Shown here in pieces: positions 23,471-31,970 of a stretch of DNA of 64,000 bases (the stretch's first letter is position 1; every line of letters begins with the position of its first letter). A program made the position numbers and the translations under genes. The notes beneath the pieces were generated by a model. The model did no database searches. It was given only the letters and a program-made list of their open reading frames with translations, and had not been told where the DNA came from. Origin of the DNA: Rhodospirillales bacterium (GTDB taxonomy: Bacteria; Pseudomonadota; Alphaproteobacteria; Micavibrionales; Micavibrionaceae); NCBI GenBank assembly GCA_023898785.1, contig CP060239.1, positions 372,001 through 436,000 of the forward strand, given 5' to 3'.

Positions 23471-26062
23471 ATGCAGGGGCAACCTAAAGGGCAGCAAAAT
23501 AGTTCTATTAACGGCTTTGAACATCAGCGAAAAGGCTCCGATTCTGCTGTCCTTTATGTATTTTTAGTTGTGGGATTAGTGCTAGTTTTTAGCACATTTA
23601 CGGTGTTGCAAAGTGTTGTTCGCGGGGCTGTAGTGGAAGAGCAAGTCCACGTTTCACAGGATTTTGTTGAAGAGATTGTTAGTGATTTTCGTGGTTTGTC
23701 AGAACCATTAAAGGGGTTGGCGGCCATGATGGCTTTGTCTTTTGAGATGAAAGAGGACAGATTAAGCCGCTATATTAATCAAGAACATTCAGCGTTTGAG
23801 GCCTATAGCCAGATTGTCTGGTTTTATGAAACCCCTGATAAAGAGTGGACGTTTTCGTATTTGCGAAGCAATACGTTGCAGAATGAAATTAATGGTGGAC
23901 CCCAGCTTAAACCGGATGCTGAGATGCTTAAAGTTCTTTTGAAGCTTGAGGTCTCTGGTGATTTGCGTTTGGTGCCTAACGTTGGAGGCTTTGAGCAATA
24001 TGTCCGCAGTCAGAATCCTAAAATCACTTACCGTCCGTTTGCTTTAATGAAATCTGTGAGCGCGGGAGGGGTGCGTAAAGGATTTTTACTGGCAGTTGTT
24101 GATGTAGCCTCTCTTTATGATGAGGGTTGGGCTACAGGGCATCAGCAGGTTCTATCTATGCGCATACAAGATGTTGAAAGTAATAATGTGCTTTTTGAGT
24201 TTGTCCGTAATCCCGAGACAACATCTGCAACGGGGGGACGTCAGGTTTATGAATTTTCTTTTGCGGGCCGTCATTTTGAGGTTGCGAGTGATTTCCAGGT
24301 TTCGCAGCGTGTGAGGTTGTTGGGCGGCTTTCCCTATATGGTTGCTTTTTTGGCTGTTTTCCTGGTGGTTGCCGGGGCATTTTTCGTTCATTATGGGCAG
24401 AAGCAGGCTTATAATCTTAAAAAAATGAATGATACCTTGGCGCGGAAGAATTTTGAGCTGAAAGCTGAGGTTGAAGAGCGTGAACGTCTTGCGGATGCTG
24501 TAGAGGCGGCGGAGCGGAGCAGCCGCGCGGTTGTTGATGCGATTGGTGATATTATTTTTGAAGCTGATCGTGACGGGCGAATTGTTTTTTTGAACCGGGC
24601 CTGGGAGAAAGTGACCGGTTTTGATGTGGGGCAATCAACGGGGCAGAATCTTGAGCAGCTTGTTTATCCTCAGGATCGTGAAGAGGTAATGCGTGGTTTG
24701 CGGGCTGTTTTGTATGAGGGCAAGGATGAGGCACGCAGTTTTACGCAAATCCGCGTGGCTGATGGTACCTTTAAGGCTGTGGAACTGGTTATGAAGGCTG
24801 TTGCTCGTAATACAAACGGGGGACACCGTCACGATTTTGTTGTTGGGACTTTTACCAATATTGAGGAGCGCCGTAAGGTTGAACGGGCATTGAGCGATGC
24901 GGAGAAGAAGTATCGTTCTATCGTTGAAAATGCTGTTGGCGGGATTTTTCAGATGACGTCTGACGGGCTTTATCTAAGTGCCAATCCGGCGATGGCGAAG
25001 ATTTTAGGCTATGATAGTCCGGAGCAGTTACTTCGTGGGGTCAAAAATGCCAATGAGCAAGTCTATGTTGATACGGCGAAGCGTCAAAGTGTTTATGACA
25101 GGCTTACGAGTTTGCCGGAGGCGCTTTCGCATGAGGTTAAAATGTACAAGCGCGATGGGGAGATTATTTGGGTTCATGAAAATATTCGTGGCGTTGTTGA
25201 TGACAGCGGGCAGCTTTTATTTATTGAGGGAAGTGTTGAGGATATAACCCGTCGGAAAAACTCTGATTTGGCTATTCAGGAAGCGAAAGTGCATTCTGAC
25301 CTTGCGAACCGCGCGAAGTCCGAGTTTTTGGCGAATATGAGCCACGAATTGCGTACGCCGCTTAATTCAATTATCGGGTTTTCTGAGATGATTAAGAATG
25401 AGGTGTGTGGGACGATTCAGCATCGTCCTTATTGGGAATATGCCTGTGATATTCATGAGAGCGGGCATAAGTTGTTGCAGGTTATTAACGAAATTCTGGA
25501 TATTTCAAAAATTGAGGCCGGGGACCGGCAGTTGAATGAAAGTGTCGTTAATATTGAAGCGGTTTTTGATTCGGTTGCCGAGTTGCTTGAGACTAAGATT
25601 GAAAATGCTCATTTGCATATCACTCGGGCGTTGGGAGGTGTGCCCAATATTATCGTGGAAGAGCTTGCTTTGAAGCAGATTTTGTTGAACTTGCTTTCTA
25701 ACGCGGTCAAGTTTACGCCCTACGATGGGCGCATTACGGTGAGTGCGCAGCTTAGTCGTGAAGGTGATATGCATATTTCGATTACGGATACGGGGGTTGG
25801 ACTTGACGAATATGAGATTAAAAAGGCGCTTTCTCCTTTTGGGCAGGTTGATAATGATTTGAGCCGCAGCGGTTCGGGAACGGGGCTTGGACTGACATTG
25901 GTTGGTGCGCTTGTGGGGCTTCATGGTGGTTCGTTTGACCTGTTTTCGAAAAAGGGTATAGGGACAACGGCAACGGTTATTTTACCTGCCGAGCGTGTTG
26001 TTCGGGATAAGAGGGAGGCCGCTAGTGTTTCGGTTAAGGAGGCGTCTGAGGCGACGGAATAA
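23471..26062 (+). CDS. Membrane PAS-domain sensor histidine kinase
   Basis: 863 residues. Span 1 is at about 27-48 (LYVFLVVGLVLVFSTFTVL), then a roughly 240-residue periplasmic sensor resembling CHASE domains (SQIVWFYETPDKEWTFSYLR), and span 2 about 280-303. A coiled linker precedes PAS1 (AIGDIIFEADRDGRIVFLNR, about 355), a PAC segment, and PAS2 (IVENAVGGIFQMTSDGLY, about 480). HisKA KSEFLANMSHELRTPLNS has its His near 625. The ATPase boxes are LLSNAVKFTPYDG, ITDTGVGLDE and GSGTGLGLTLVGALV. No receiver domain and no adjacent regulator, so the partner is unknown. The architecture resembles the PleC/DivJ/PdhS class. Confidence 0.93.
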   Translation: MQGQPKGQQNSSINGFEHQRKGSDSAVLYVFLVVGLVLVFSTFTVLQSVVRGAVVEEQVHVSQDFVEEIVSDFRGLSEPLKGLAAMMALSFEMKEDRLSRYINQEHSAFEAYSQIVWFYETPDKEWTFSYLRSNTLQNEINGGPQLKPDAEMLKVLLKLEVSGDLRLVPNVGGFEQYVRSQNPKITYRPFALMKSVSAGGVRKGFLLAVVDVASLYDEGWATGHQQVLSMRIQDVESNNVLFEFVRNPETTSATGGRQVYEFSFAGRHFEVASDFQVSQRVRLLGGFPYMVAFLAVFLVVAGAFFVHYGQKQAYNLKKMNDTLARKNFELKAEVEERERLADAVEAAERSSRAVVDAIGDIIFEADRDGRIVFLNRAWEKVTGFDVGQSTGQNLEQLVYPQDREEVMRGLRAVLYEGKDEARSFTQIRVADGTFKAVELVMKAVARNTNGGHRHDFVVGTFTNIEERRKVERALSDAEKKYRSIVENAVGGIFQMTSDGLYLSANPAMAKILGYDSPEQLLRGVKNANEQVYVDTAKRQSVYDRLTSLPEALSHEVKMYKRDGEIIWVHENIRGVVDDSGQLLFIEGSVEDITRRKNSDLAIQEAKVHSDLANRAKSEFLANMSHELRTPLNSIIGFSEMIKNEVCGTIQHRPYWEYACDIHESGHKLLQVINEILDISKIEAGDRQLNESVVNIEAVFDSVAELLETKIENAHLHITRALGGVPNIIVEELALKQILLNLLSNAVKFTPYDGRITVSAQLSREGDMHISITDTGVGLDEYEIKKALSPFGQVDNDLSRSGSGTGLGLTLVGALVGLHGGSFDLFSKKGIGTTATVILPAERVVRDKREAASVSVKEASEATE

Positions 26063-26069
26063 TGTGTAT

Positions 26070-26666
26070 TTATGTGAAGGGGATATTGTCTTCGCTTATT
26101 TCTAAAACGCTTCGCGACGTATCATAAGAAAATCCGGCTCTGGCCATGCATGAGAGCTCTTTTTGAAAATTTATTTCTTTGTCGCTGCGCCAGGGTCCCA
26201 GGCGCTTTTTTCGTGCAAATGTGAGAGCGGCGTGGCGCTCGGCTTCGGCTGGGTTCTCGTGCGATTCCTGATCTATTATGACCAGTGTTTGTTCGATTTG
26301 ACTGGAATCGAGCCCTTTGGCGCGTAAGGCGCTGTGGATGGCGCGGGTGGATTTTCCGCGGCGACGCAAGGATGTGACCATGGCGCGGGTATAGACGGCA
26401 TCGTCGAGCAGGCCTGTGCGGATAAATTTTTTAACCAGTTGGTCTACCAATGCGGTGCACTGGGTGTAGTCTTGATCTTCATGGGTTATGCAGGAGCGTT
26501 TGACTTTGCGGAGCATGACATCGTGGAAGTTCGCGGCGCTGGAGGCGTAGCGTTCAAGGTAATATAGTCCGGCATTGTGGAGATAGGTTTCGGTAATTTT
26601 TTTTGGGCGTTTGCGCTTGTTGTTTTGTGGCTTGCTATTGGTGTTGGAAATATTATTTTGTGACAT
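26070..26666 (-). CDS. recX: Regulatory protein RecX
   Basis: 198 residues. A Lys/Arg/Asn-rich N-terminal tail (about 1-25) precedes RecX repeats: LHNAGLYYLERYASSAANFH, KFIRTGLLDDAVYTRAMVTS and RRRGKSTRAIHSALRAKGLD. The C-terminal part (KELSCMARAGFSYDTSRSVL) is also family-typical. RecX caps RecA filaments and modulates recombination and the SOS response. recA is not nearby. It starts 3 bp from the divergent permease frame. Confidence 0.9.
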   Translation of the reverse strand: MSQNNISNTNSKPQNNKRKRPKKITETYLHNAGLYYLERYASSAANFHDVMLRKVKRSCITHEDQDYTQCTALVDQLVKKFIRTGLLDDAVYTRAMVTSLRRRGKSTRAIHSALRAKGLDSSQIEQTLVIIDQESHENPAEAERHAALTFARKKRLGPWRSDKEINFQKELSCMARAGFSYDTSRSVLEISEDNIPFT

Positions 26667-26669
26667 GGT

Positions 26670-27494
26670 ATGAATTTTAACGAAAATATGATGAAAATGC
26701 CAGAGTCCTTAACACCCCTTCATATCAACACTGTCAATGTTATCGGTCTTTTGACGTTGATTAAGCGTGAAGTTGACCGATTTATGAATGTGTATATGCA
26801 AACATTGGTTGCGCCGGTTATTACAACGTTGTTATTTTATACGATTTTTGCACTGGCGTTTGGTGGTGTGGCACGTCGGGTTGGTGATGTGCCGTTTCTG
26901 GAGTTTTTAGCTCCGGGGTTGATTATGATGACAATGGTACAAAACGCGTTTGCCAATACGTCGTCCTCTATCGTGATTTCCAAGGTTCAGGGCAGCATTG
27001 TTGATATATTGTTGCCACCATTGTCGAGCTTTGAAATGTATGTTGGTTTTACCGTGGGTGCTGTTGCTCGCGGGTTAATTGTCGGGCTGGTGAGTGGGAC
27101 GGTGATGAGTTTTTTTGTACCGATTTCTGTGAGTTCGTGGTGGTTGATTATTGCCTATGCTGTTTTGGGTACGATGATGCTTGGTTCTTTGGGGCTGGCG
27201 GCCGGAATTTGGTCGGAAAAATTTGATCATATTGCAGCGGTGACAAATTTTATTGTAACGCCTTTGACCTTTTTATCAGGGACATTTTATGCGGTGGAGG
27301 CTTTGCCGCCGGTTTGGCAAGGATTGGCGCATTATAATCCGTTTTTTTACATGATTGACGGATTTCGCGCCGGGTTTATTGGGCAGGCGGATGGAAATAC
27401 GCTGGTTGGCATTAGTCTTTTGATCGTTATTAATTTTTCTTTGGCTATGCTGACGCTTTGGATGTTGCGTACGGGTTATAAAATCAAGTCGTAA
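26670..27494 (+). CDS. ABC-2 type transporter permease
   Basis: 274 residues at most. ATGs at 26670, 26688, 26691 and 26697 are possible; a later one leaves more room for a promoter between this gene and divergent recX. Five to six spans carry the ABC2_membrane motifs TLVAPVITTLLFYTIFALAF, VPFLEFLAPGLIMMTMVQNA, SIVDILLPPLSSFEMYVGFT and NPFFYMIDGFRAGF. It resembles YadH/NodJ-type exporters. No cognate ATP-binding subunit lies beside it, so the substrate is unknown. Confidence 0.9.
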   Translation: MNFNENMMKMPESLTPLHINTVNVIGLLTLIKREVDRFMNVYMQTLVAPVITTLLFYTIFALAFGGVARRVGDVPFLEFLAPGLIMMTMVQNAFANTSSSIVISKVQGSIVDILLPPLSSFEMYVGFTVGAVARGLIVGLVSGTVMSFFVPISVSSWWLIIAYAVLGTMMLGSLGLAAGIWSEKFDHIAAVTNFIVTPLTFLSGTFYAVEALPPVWQGLAHYNPFFYMIDGFRAGFIGQADGNTLVGISLLIVINFSLAMLTLWMLRTGYKIKS

Positions 27495-27525
27495 AAGCCC
27501 TGTGTTTTCGTGCTATAATGAAGGG

Positions 27526-28494
27526 ATGGATGATTTAATCTCAGAGGGGTGCCTTGATGCGCCCGGCGCCTTTGATGAAGCAGACGACGATGTTATACAG
27601 AGTTTTCAGTTGGATGTTTCGTCATTGCGGGGGCGCGCTGTGCGGTTGGGCAGCGCGTTGAATGATATTCTTGAGCCGCATGATTATCCAAATCCGGTGG
27701 CGCATTTGGTTGCCGAAACGGTAACGGTGACGCTTTTGCTTTCTTCGATGCTGAAATTTGATGGGATATTTACCTTGCAAATCAGGGGAGATGGTCCGGT
27801 GAGTCTTCTAGTGGCTGATATGACATCGGAAGGGCAAATTCGAGGGTGTGCGCATTTTGATTCTGAGCGTTTAGAGCAGGCGCGGGCGCAGCTCTTGGCC
27901 TTAAAGGCCGAAGAGACTTCGCGTAATCATTTGGCGCAATATCTGGGGAAGGGCTATGTCGCTTTTACAGTTGACCAGGGTGAGGCGGCGGAGCGTTATC
28001 AGGGGGTTGTCGAGTTGCGTGGGGCTTCGCTGGTGGATTGTGTGCAGCATTATTTTAATCAATCCGAGCAGATTATCAGCGGGATTAAGATGGCCGTGGG
28101 GCAGCGCGGCGGCGTTTGGCGGGCTGGTGGTGTGATGCTTCAAAAAATGCCAGATGGTGATGGTTATTCGGAAATCAAGGGTAATATGGATGAGGATGAC
28201 TGGCGTCGGGCGATGATTTTACTGGAAAGCTGTACGGAAGATGAGTTTCTTGATCCGAATTTGCATTCTAATGCGCTGCTGACGCGGTTATTTCATGAAG
28301 AAGATGTACGGGTGTTTCAGCCTGTGAATGTCTTTAAAGGTTGTCGGTGCAGTGAAGAGAAGGTCTGTACCATGTTAACGATGATGTCGGTTGAAGATCT
28401 TGATTACATGGCAGAAGATGGTCGGATTTCCATGCGCTGTGAATTTTGTTCTCAGGAATATAGCTATGCGCGTGAAAAGTTTCCTGCCAGCTAA
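27526..28494 (+). CDS. hslO: Redox-regulated chaperone Hsp33
   Basis: About 322 residues from ATG 27526; a GTG at 27502 is the alternative. A TATAAT at 27514-27519 lies just before the ATG. Hsp33 is a zinc-held chaperone that unfolds and becomes active on oxidative stress. The C-terminal redox switch is visible: C-x-C in VFKGCRCSEEKVCTM and C-x2-C in SMRCEFCSQEYSYA. Core motifs: LVAETVTVTLLLSSMLKFDG, TLQIRGDGPVSLLVADMTSE. The enlarged acidic N-terminus (LDAPGAFDEADDD) is common in alphaproteobacteria. Confidence 0.95.
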   Translation: MDDLISEGCLDAPGAFDEADDDVIQSFQLDVSSLRGRAVRLGSALNDILEPHDYPNPVAHLVAETVTVTLLLSSMLKFDGIFTLQIRGDGPVSLLVADMTSEGQIRGCAHFDSERLEQARAQLLALKAEETSRNHLAQYLGKGYVAFTVDQGEAAERYQGVVELRGASLVDCVQHYFNQSEQIISGIKMAVGQRGGVWRAGGVMLQKMPDGDGYSEIKGNMDEDDWRRAMILLESCTEDEFLDPNLHSNALLTRLFHEEDVRVFQPVNVFKGCRCSEEKVCTMLTMMSVEDLDYMAEDGRISMRCEFCSQEYSYAREKFPAS

Positions 28495-28500
28495 AAAGCA

Positions 28501-29943
28501 TTAATGCCGCCAGAATGACGGGTGCAACAGGATAAGTGCGGCCAGGATTTCGAGGCGTCCTAGCAGCATGCCGACACTTAAGACCCATTTGGCACTGTCG
28601 GGGAGGGGTGAAAAATTTCCTGATGGTCCGATGACTTCACCCAGCCCAGGACCTACATTCGATATGGAGGTCATGGCGCCGGAAAGCGATGTTATGAAAT
28701 CCAGTCCTAGAGCAGAGAGCGCCAATGCGAGAGCGATGAAGCATATGGCGTAGAGGAAGAGGAAGCTCATCACTGAGAGCGGAACATCTTCGGGGATGGG
28801 TTTGCCATTGTAGTGGGCAACAAAGGCGCCGTGCGGATGCAGGAGCTTTTGTATTTGTACACGGATGACAGATAGGAAAATCTCAAAACGGAAGATTTTG
28901 ATGCCGCAGGAGGTTGATCCTGCGCAGGCGCCCATGGCCATGAGGAAGAAGGTGAGGGCAATAACGAAGCCGCCCCATTGGTCGTAATGTTCGCTGGCAA
29001 AGCCTGTGCCGGTCATCAATGAAGTCATGTTAAATGTAGCGCCTATAAATGCCCGGTATACACTCATGTCGTGGGTTATGACTAGGTAGGTTGTGGTTGC
29101 CGCTATTGAAAGGCTGAGAATTAGCAAAAATGTGCGTACTTGTGAATTTACAAATAGAGGCCTGAGGTTGCCTCGTACGGCTTTTAAATACAGGATAAAG
29201 GGGGTCCCTGCAATGATCATAAAAAAGGAGCAGAGTAACTCTATTATGTCGCTGTGGAAGTGCCCTATAGAGGCATCGTAGGTAGAGAATCCGCCGGTTG
29301 CTAATGTGGTTAAAGCATGGTTGAGGGCGTCAAATTTTCCCATACCTGCCAATAAATATGTGAGTAGACAAAGCATGGTTAGCCCGACATAAATTGCGCC
29401 GATGGAGCTGGCGAGTTGAGCTGTACGGGGTAGGGCTTTTTCATTTTCTGAGAGTTCGGTTCGAAAAATTTGCATGCCACCAACGCTGAGCATTGGCAGG
29501 ACGGACATGGCCATCAGGACAATCCCAATGCCGCCTAGCCATTGTAGAATTGAACGCCAGAGCAGAATGCCGGGGGGGGCGGTGTCCAGGCCAGTCATGA
29601 CTGTGGAGCCGGTGGTGGTGATGCCGGAGACGGCTTCAAAAAACGCATCCGTGAAGCTCATGTTTAGTCCTGCAAGCGTTAGGGGGAGGGAAGCGAAGAG
29701 GGACAGGCCAACCCAACTCATGAAGGTCATCATGAAGGCTTGGCGTAGATTCATGGTGAATTCGAGACCGGCATTGCTCAGAATTAAAGATCCGCCGAAA
29801 AAAGCTGTGATGACGATACATAGGAAAAAGACTTTCCAATCAGGGTTGCCCCAATACATATCTGCGAGCATTGGAATGATCATGCCGATAGACAGGATGG
29901 AAAGTAAAATACCTTGAATGTATAGAACAGGTCTAAAATCCAT
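28501..29943 (-). CDS. trkH: Trk-type potassium uptake protein TrkH
   Basis: 480 residues from ATG 29941-29943 (MDFRPVLYIQG); the frame runs 33 codons further upstream, but MDFRP is the family's usual start. TrkH/TrkG/KtrB channels have four M1-P-M2 units with selectivity-filter glycines. Visible filters are in AVSGITTTGSTVMTGLD, TTLATGGFSTYDAS, MTSLMTGTGFASEHY and TSISNVGPGLGEV. The peripheral TrkA subunit is not in the window. It ends 6 bp from the convergent hslO stop. Confidence 0.95.
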   Translation of the reverse strand: MDFRPVLYIQGILLSILSIGMIIPMLADMYWGNPDWKVFFLCIVITAFFGGSLILSNAGLEFTMNLRQAFMMTFMSWVGLSLFASLPLTLAGLNMSFTDAFFEAVSGITTTGSTVMTGLDTAPPGILLWRSILQWLGGIGIVLMAMSVLPMLSVGGMQIFRTELSENEKALPRTAQLASSIGAIYVGLTMLCLLTYLLAGMGKFDALNHALTTLATGGFSTYDASIGHFHSDIIELLCSFFMIIAGTPFILYLKAVRGNLRPLFVNSQVRTFLLILSLSIAATTTYLVITHDMSVYRAFIGATFNMTSLMTGTGFASEHYDQWGGFVIALTFFLMAMGACAGSTSCGIKIFRFEIFLSVIRVQIQKLLHPHGAFVAHYNGKPIPEDVPLSVMSFLFLYAICFIALALALSALGLDFITSLSGAMTSISNVGPGLGEVIGPSGNFSPLPDSAKWVLSVGMLLGRLEILAALILLHPSFWRH

Positions 29944-30066
29944 AAATAGTAGCCTTGTCTTTATCTTCTGACAGCGTTGCTTAGCTTCTGAAATAGGTTT
30001 TCTATTTGTCGTCGCTTGCGTCTTGTCAGAAGAGAAATTCAAGCGACTATTGTGAGCGCTATAAAA

Positions 30067-30103
30067 AGCCGAAGCACAGGCAGGCTATGCTTCGGCTCTG
30101 ATT
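30067..30103 (-). terminator. Intrinsic terminator after the OmpA-family gene
   Basis: AGCCGAAGC (30067-30075) and GCTTCGGCT (30089-30097) make a perfect 9-bp stem with a 13-base loop. On the minus strand it is followed by TTTTTAT. It lies just past the stop of the OmpA-family gene at 30120. Confidence 0.85.
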
Positions 30104-30119
30104 TTATGCGATTACTCTT

Positions 30120-31040
30120 TTAGTTGAAAGAGATATTCACACGGCGGTTTGCCGGTTCGCGGATATTGTCCGGTGTTTCAACCAATAGCTCTGTTTCGCC
30201 TTTGGCGTCGACCAAAATCAGGGCCGGGTCAACGCCACGTTGTACCAAGGCATCCTTAACATTGTTGGCGCGTTTGAATGCCAGACGTTGGTTATATTTC
30301 TGAGAGCCTGATGTATCAGTGTGTCCAACAACATTGATTGTTGCAGGCGGGTTTTTAGAGATTTCATTAGCGACGGCGTCGAGAACGTTAAGTGCTCCTG
30401 AGCCGAGATCCGATGAATCCCAGTTAAAGAAGACCAGATACATAGCGTTTTCGACTGCCATAGGGGCGTTAGGGTCAATGTCAAACGCACCTGTGTCGGC
30501 GGTTATCTCAGGGGCTGGAGCGGCGGGTGGCGGCTGAATCATGCCTTCGAGTCGACTGATATGTTTCAGGAATTCATCCTTGCAAGCCATTCCATCTGAA
30601 TCTTGCCATGCTTCTTCCTGTCCTTCAATCCAGCAGTCGTATTTTGCCTGTGCTTTGGCGGCGATTTCGGGAGCAACTTCGCGTCCGCCAAGATCATATG
30701 CGACGATCAAACGCCCGCGCGCAGCGCTGAGTTCGCGGATATGTTCTTCGCTCAGGTTCCAGTCAACAACTGGTTCGGGCAAAACATTTTCGCCGGAGGC
30801 TGCCGCCAGACCTTTGCGCGCAAAGTGTAGTGCGTCAGGGTAGTCGAACATGTCTTTAAGTTCGCTGTTGGCGAATCGTCGATATTCTTCGGCAAGGGCC
30901 TGGGTGAACGGGCTGCCCACGGCTTGGGCGTCATTTAAGGCCTCTACTTCGCTGAAGCTTGTGAAGGCAGTGCAGGCGGACGTCGTTCCCCCCAGTGCCA
31001 GCAGGCCAGCGGTTAAAATCATATTGCGCAGCGTGTTCAT
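30120..31040 (-). CDS. OmpA-family peptidoglycan-associated envelope protein
   Basis: 306 residues. The N-terminal MNTLRNMILTAGLLALGGTT leads to SAC at about 21-23, possibly a lipobox, although the -3 residue is Thr, so ordinary signal peptidase I cleavage is not excluded. The middle region (about 30-180) is unrecognised and helical. It is followed by a Pro/Ala hinge (PPPAAPAPE) and a C-terminal OmpA domain (about 195-306) with YLVFFNWDSSDLG, INVVGHTDTSGSQKYNQRLA and RANNVKDALVQRGV. The conserved Asp and Arg that bind meso-diaminopimelate are present (HTDTSG; NRRVNI). It has its own terminator and a long upstream gap. Confidence 0.88.
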   Translation of the reverse strand: MNTLRNMILTAGLLALGGTTSACTAFTSFSEVEALNDAQAVGSPFTQALAEEYRRFANSELKDMFDYPDALHFARKGLAAASGENVLPEPVVDWNLSEEHIRELSAARGRLIVAYDLGGREVAPEIAAKAQAKYDCWIEGQEEAWQDSDGMACKDEFLKHISRLEGMIQPPPAAPAPEITADTGAFDIDPNAPMAVENAMYLVFFNWDSSDLGSGALNVLDAVANEISKNPPATINVVGHTDTSGSQKYNQRLAFKRANNVKDALVQRGVDPALILVDAKGETELLVETPDNIREPANRRVNISFN

Positions 31041-31336
31041 TTATGTGCTCCTTAAACCAGTATTGAAAGCATGCTTTTTAATAATACTTATGCTTTTAAA
31101 GCCCTTATTCCGTATTGTAAAGCGTGTTTAGGGCTTTGGGATTGCTTTTCCAGAGGATTTTTTCTGGTGGGTTTTTTGGCGTGGGGAATAAAAACTTGAC
31201 TCTTTGGTGTCAGACGATAAATAAAGTGGCAAAATTCCGGTGTGTCGATACATCTTTTGTAAAGATGTCTGCCCGGTTTTTCGATTTTCTTAAAAGAATC
31301 AAAACGTTAAATGCTTATAAATTAAGGAGTTTTTGA
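31041..31336. other. 296-base divergent intergenic region
   Basis: Separates the OmpA-family gene (leftward) from the DJ-1-like gene (rightward). TTGACT at 31196-31201 and TAAATA at 31218-31223 (16-bp spacer) are a reasonable promoter for the rightward gene. An AAGGAG at 31323-31328 is its Shine-Dalgarno. The rest is T-rich with no gene that I can support. Confidence 0.45.
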
Positions 31337-31930
31337 ATGAGCCAATATCTGCGTGGTCAAAAAATTGCTGTGCTCGTTGCTAATGGGTTTTCTGAGAAGG
31401 ACCTGACCTTGACGCAAAAGGAGATTTTAAATTTTGGTGTGCAGATTCGCATTGTGAGTATGGATGCAGGATTGGTGAGTAGCTGGAATGATGATGACGG
31501 GCAGGAAAGCTGGGGGCTGAATTTTGCTTCCGATCAGGTTTTGAGTCGGGCCTTGGCGGTTGATTTTGATGTGTTGCTGGTGCCTGGTGGTCAGCGCAGT
31601 CTTGACAAGCTTAAAATGACAGCGCATACGCGGCGATTTATTCGCGGCTTTGTTGAGGCGGGTAAGACGGTTATATTTTTCCATGATGCTTTGGAATTAC
31701 TGGCTTTTGCTGAATGCGGCGGCGGCGTGCGTGTGAGTGGACCTGAGGGGGTGCGTGAGATGCTGGAGGTTCAGGGTGCGGTTTGGGTTGATGATGCATT
31801 GGTGCAAAGTGGCGCTGTGATGAGCGGGCGCTGTGATGAAGATACACGCGGAGACTTTACAGCAGCGGTGGCGCAGTTTTTAATGGAACAGGCTTCTGCC
31901 GGTGCGATGTCGCAGGCTGTGGCAGCTTAG
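31337..31930 (+). CDS. DJ-1/PfpI-family protein lacking the usual nucleophile Cys
   Basis: 197 residues of the class I glutamine-amidotransferase-like fold: KIAVLVANGFSEKDLTLTQK, VQIRIVSMDAG, VDFDVLLVPGGQRSLDKLKM, RRFIRGFVEAGKTVIFFHDALELL and GRCDEDTRGDFTAAVAQFL. At the nucleophile elbow, family members normally read AxCHG; here it is IFFHD, so the Cys is Phe. Protease, glyoxalase or deglycase activity is therefore unlikely by the usual mechanism. Sequences of this type also occur as C-terminal domains of large catalases, but none is attached here. It sits 40 bp before prfB. Confidence 0.82.
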   Translation: MSQYLRGQKIAVLVANGFSEKDLTLTQKEILNFGVQIRIVSMDAGLVSSWNDDDGQESWGLNFASDQVLSRALAVDFDVLLVPGGQRSLDKLKMTAHTRRFIRGFVEAGKTVIFFHDALELLAFAECGGGVRVSGPEGVREMLEVQGAVWVDDALVQSGAVMSGRCDEDTRGDFTAAVAQFLMEQASAGAMSQAVAA

Positions 31931-31970
31931 GTAGCTCTTTGGTGGAGCGTTCGATTTTAAGGGGTTTAAC

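Noticed and set aside
31124..31336. 70-codon + frame before the DJ-1-like gene
   Set aside because: Phe/Lys-rich, with no Shine-Dalgarno, and overlaps the putative promoter.
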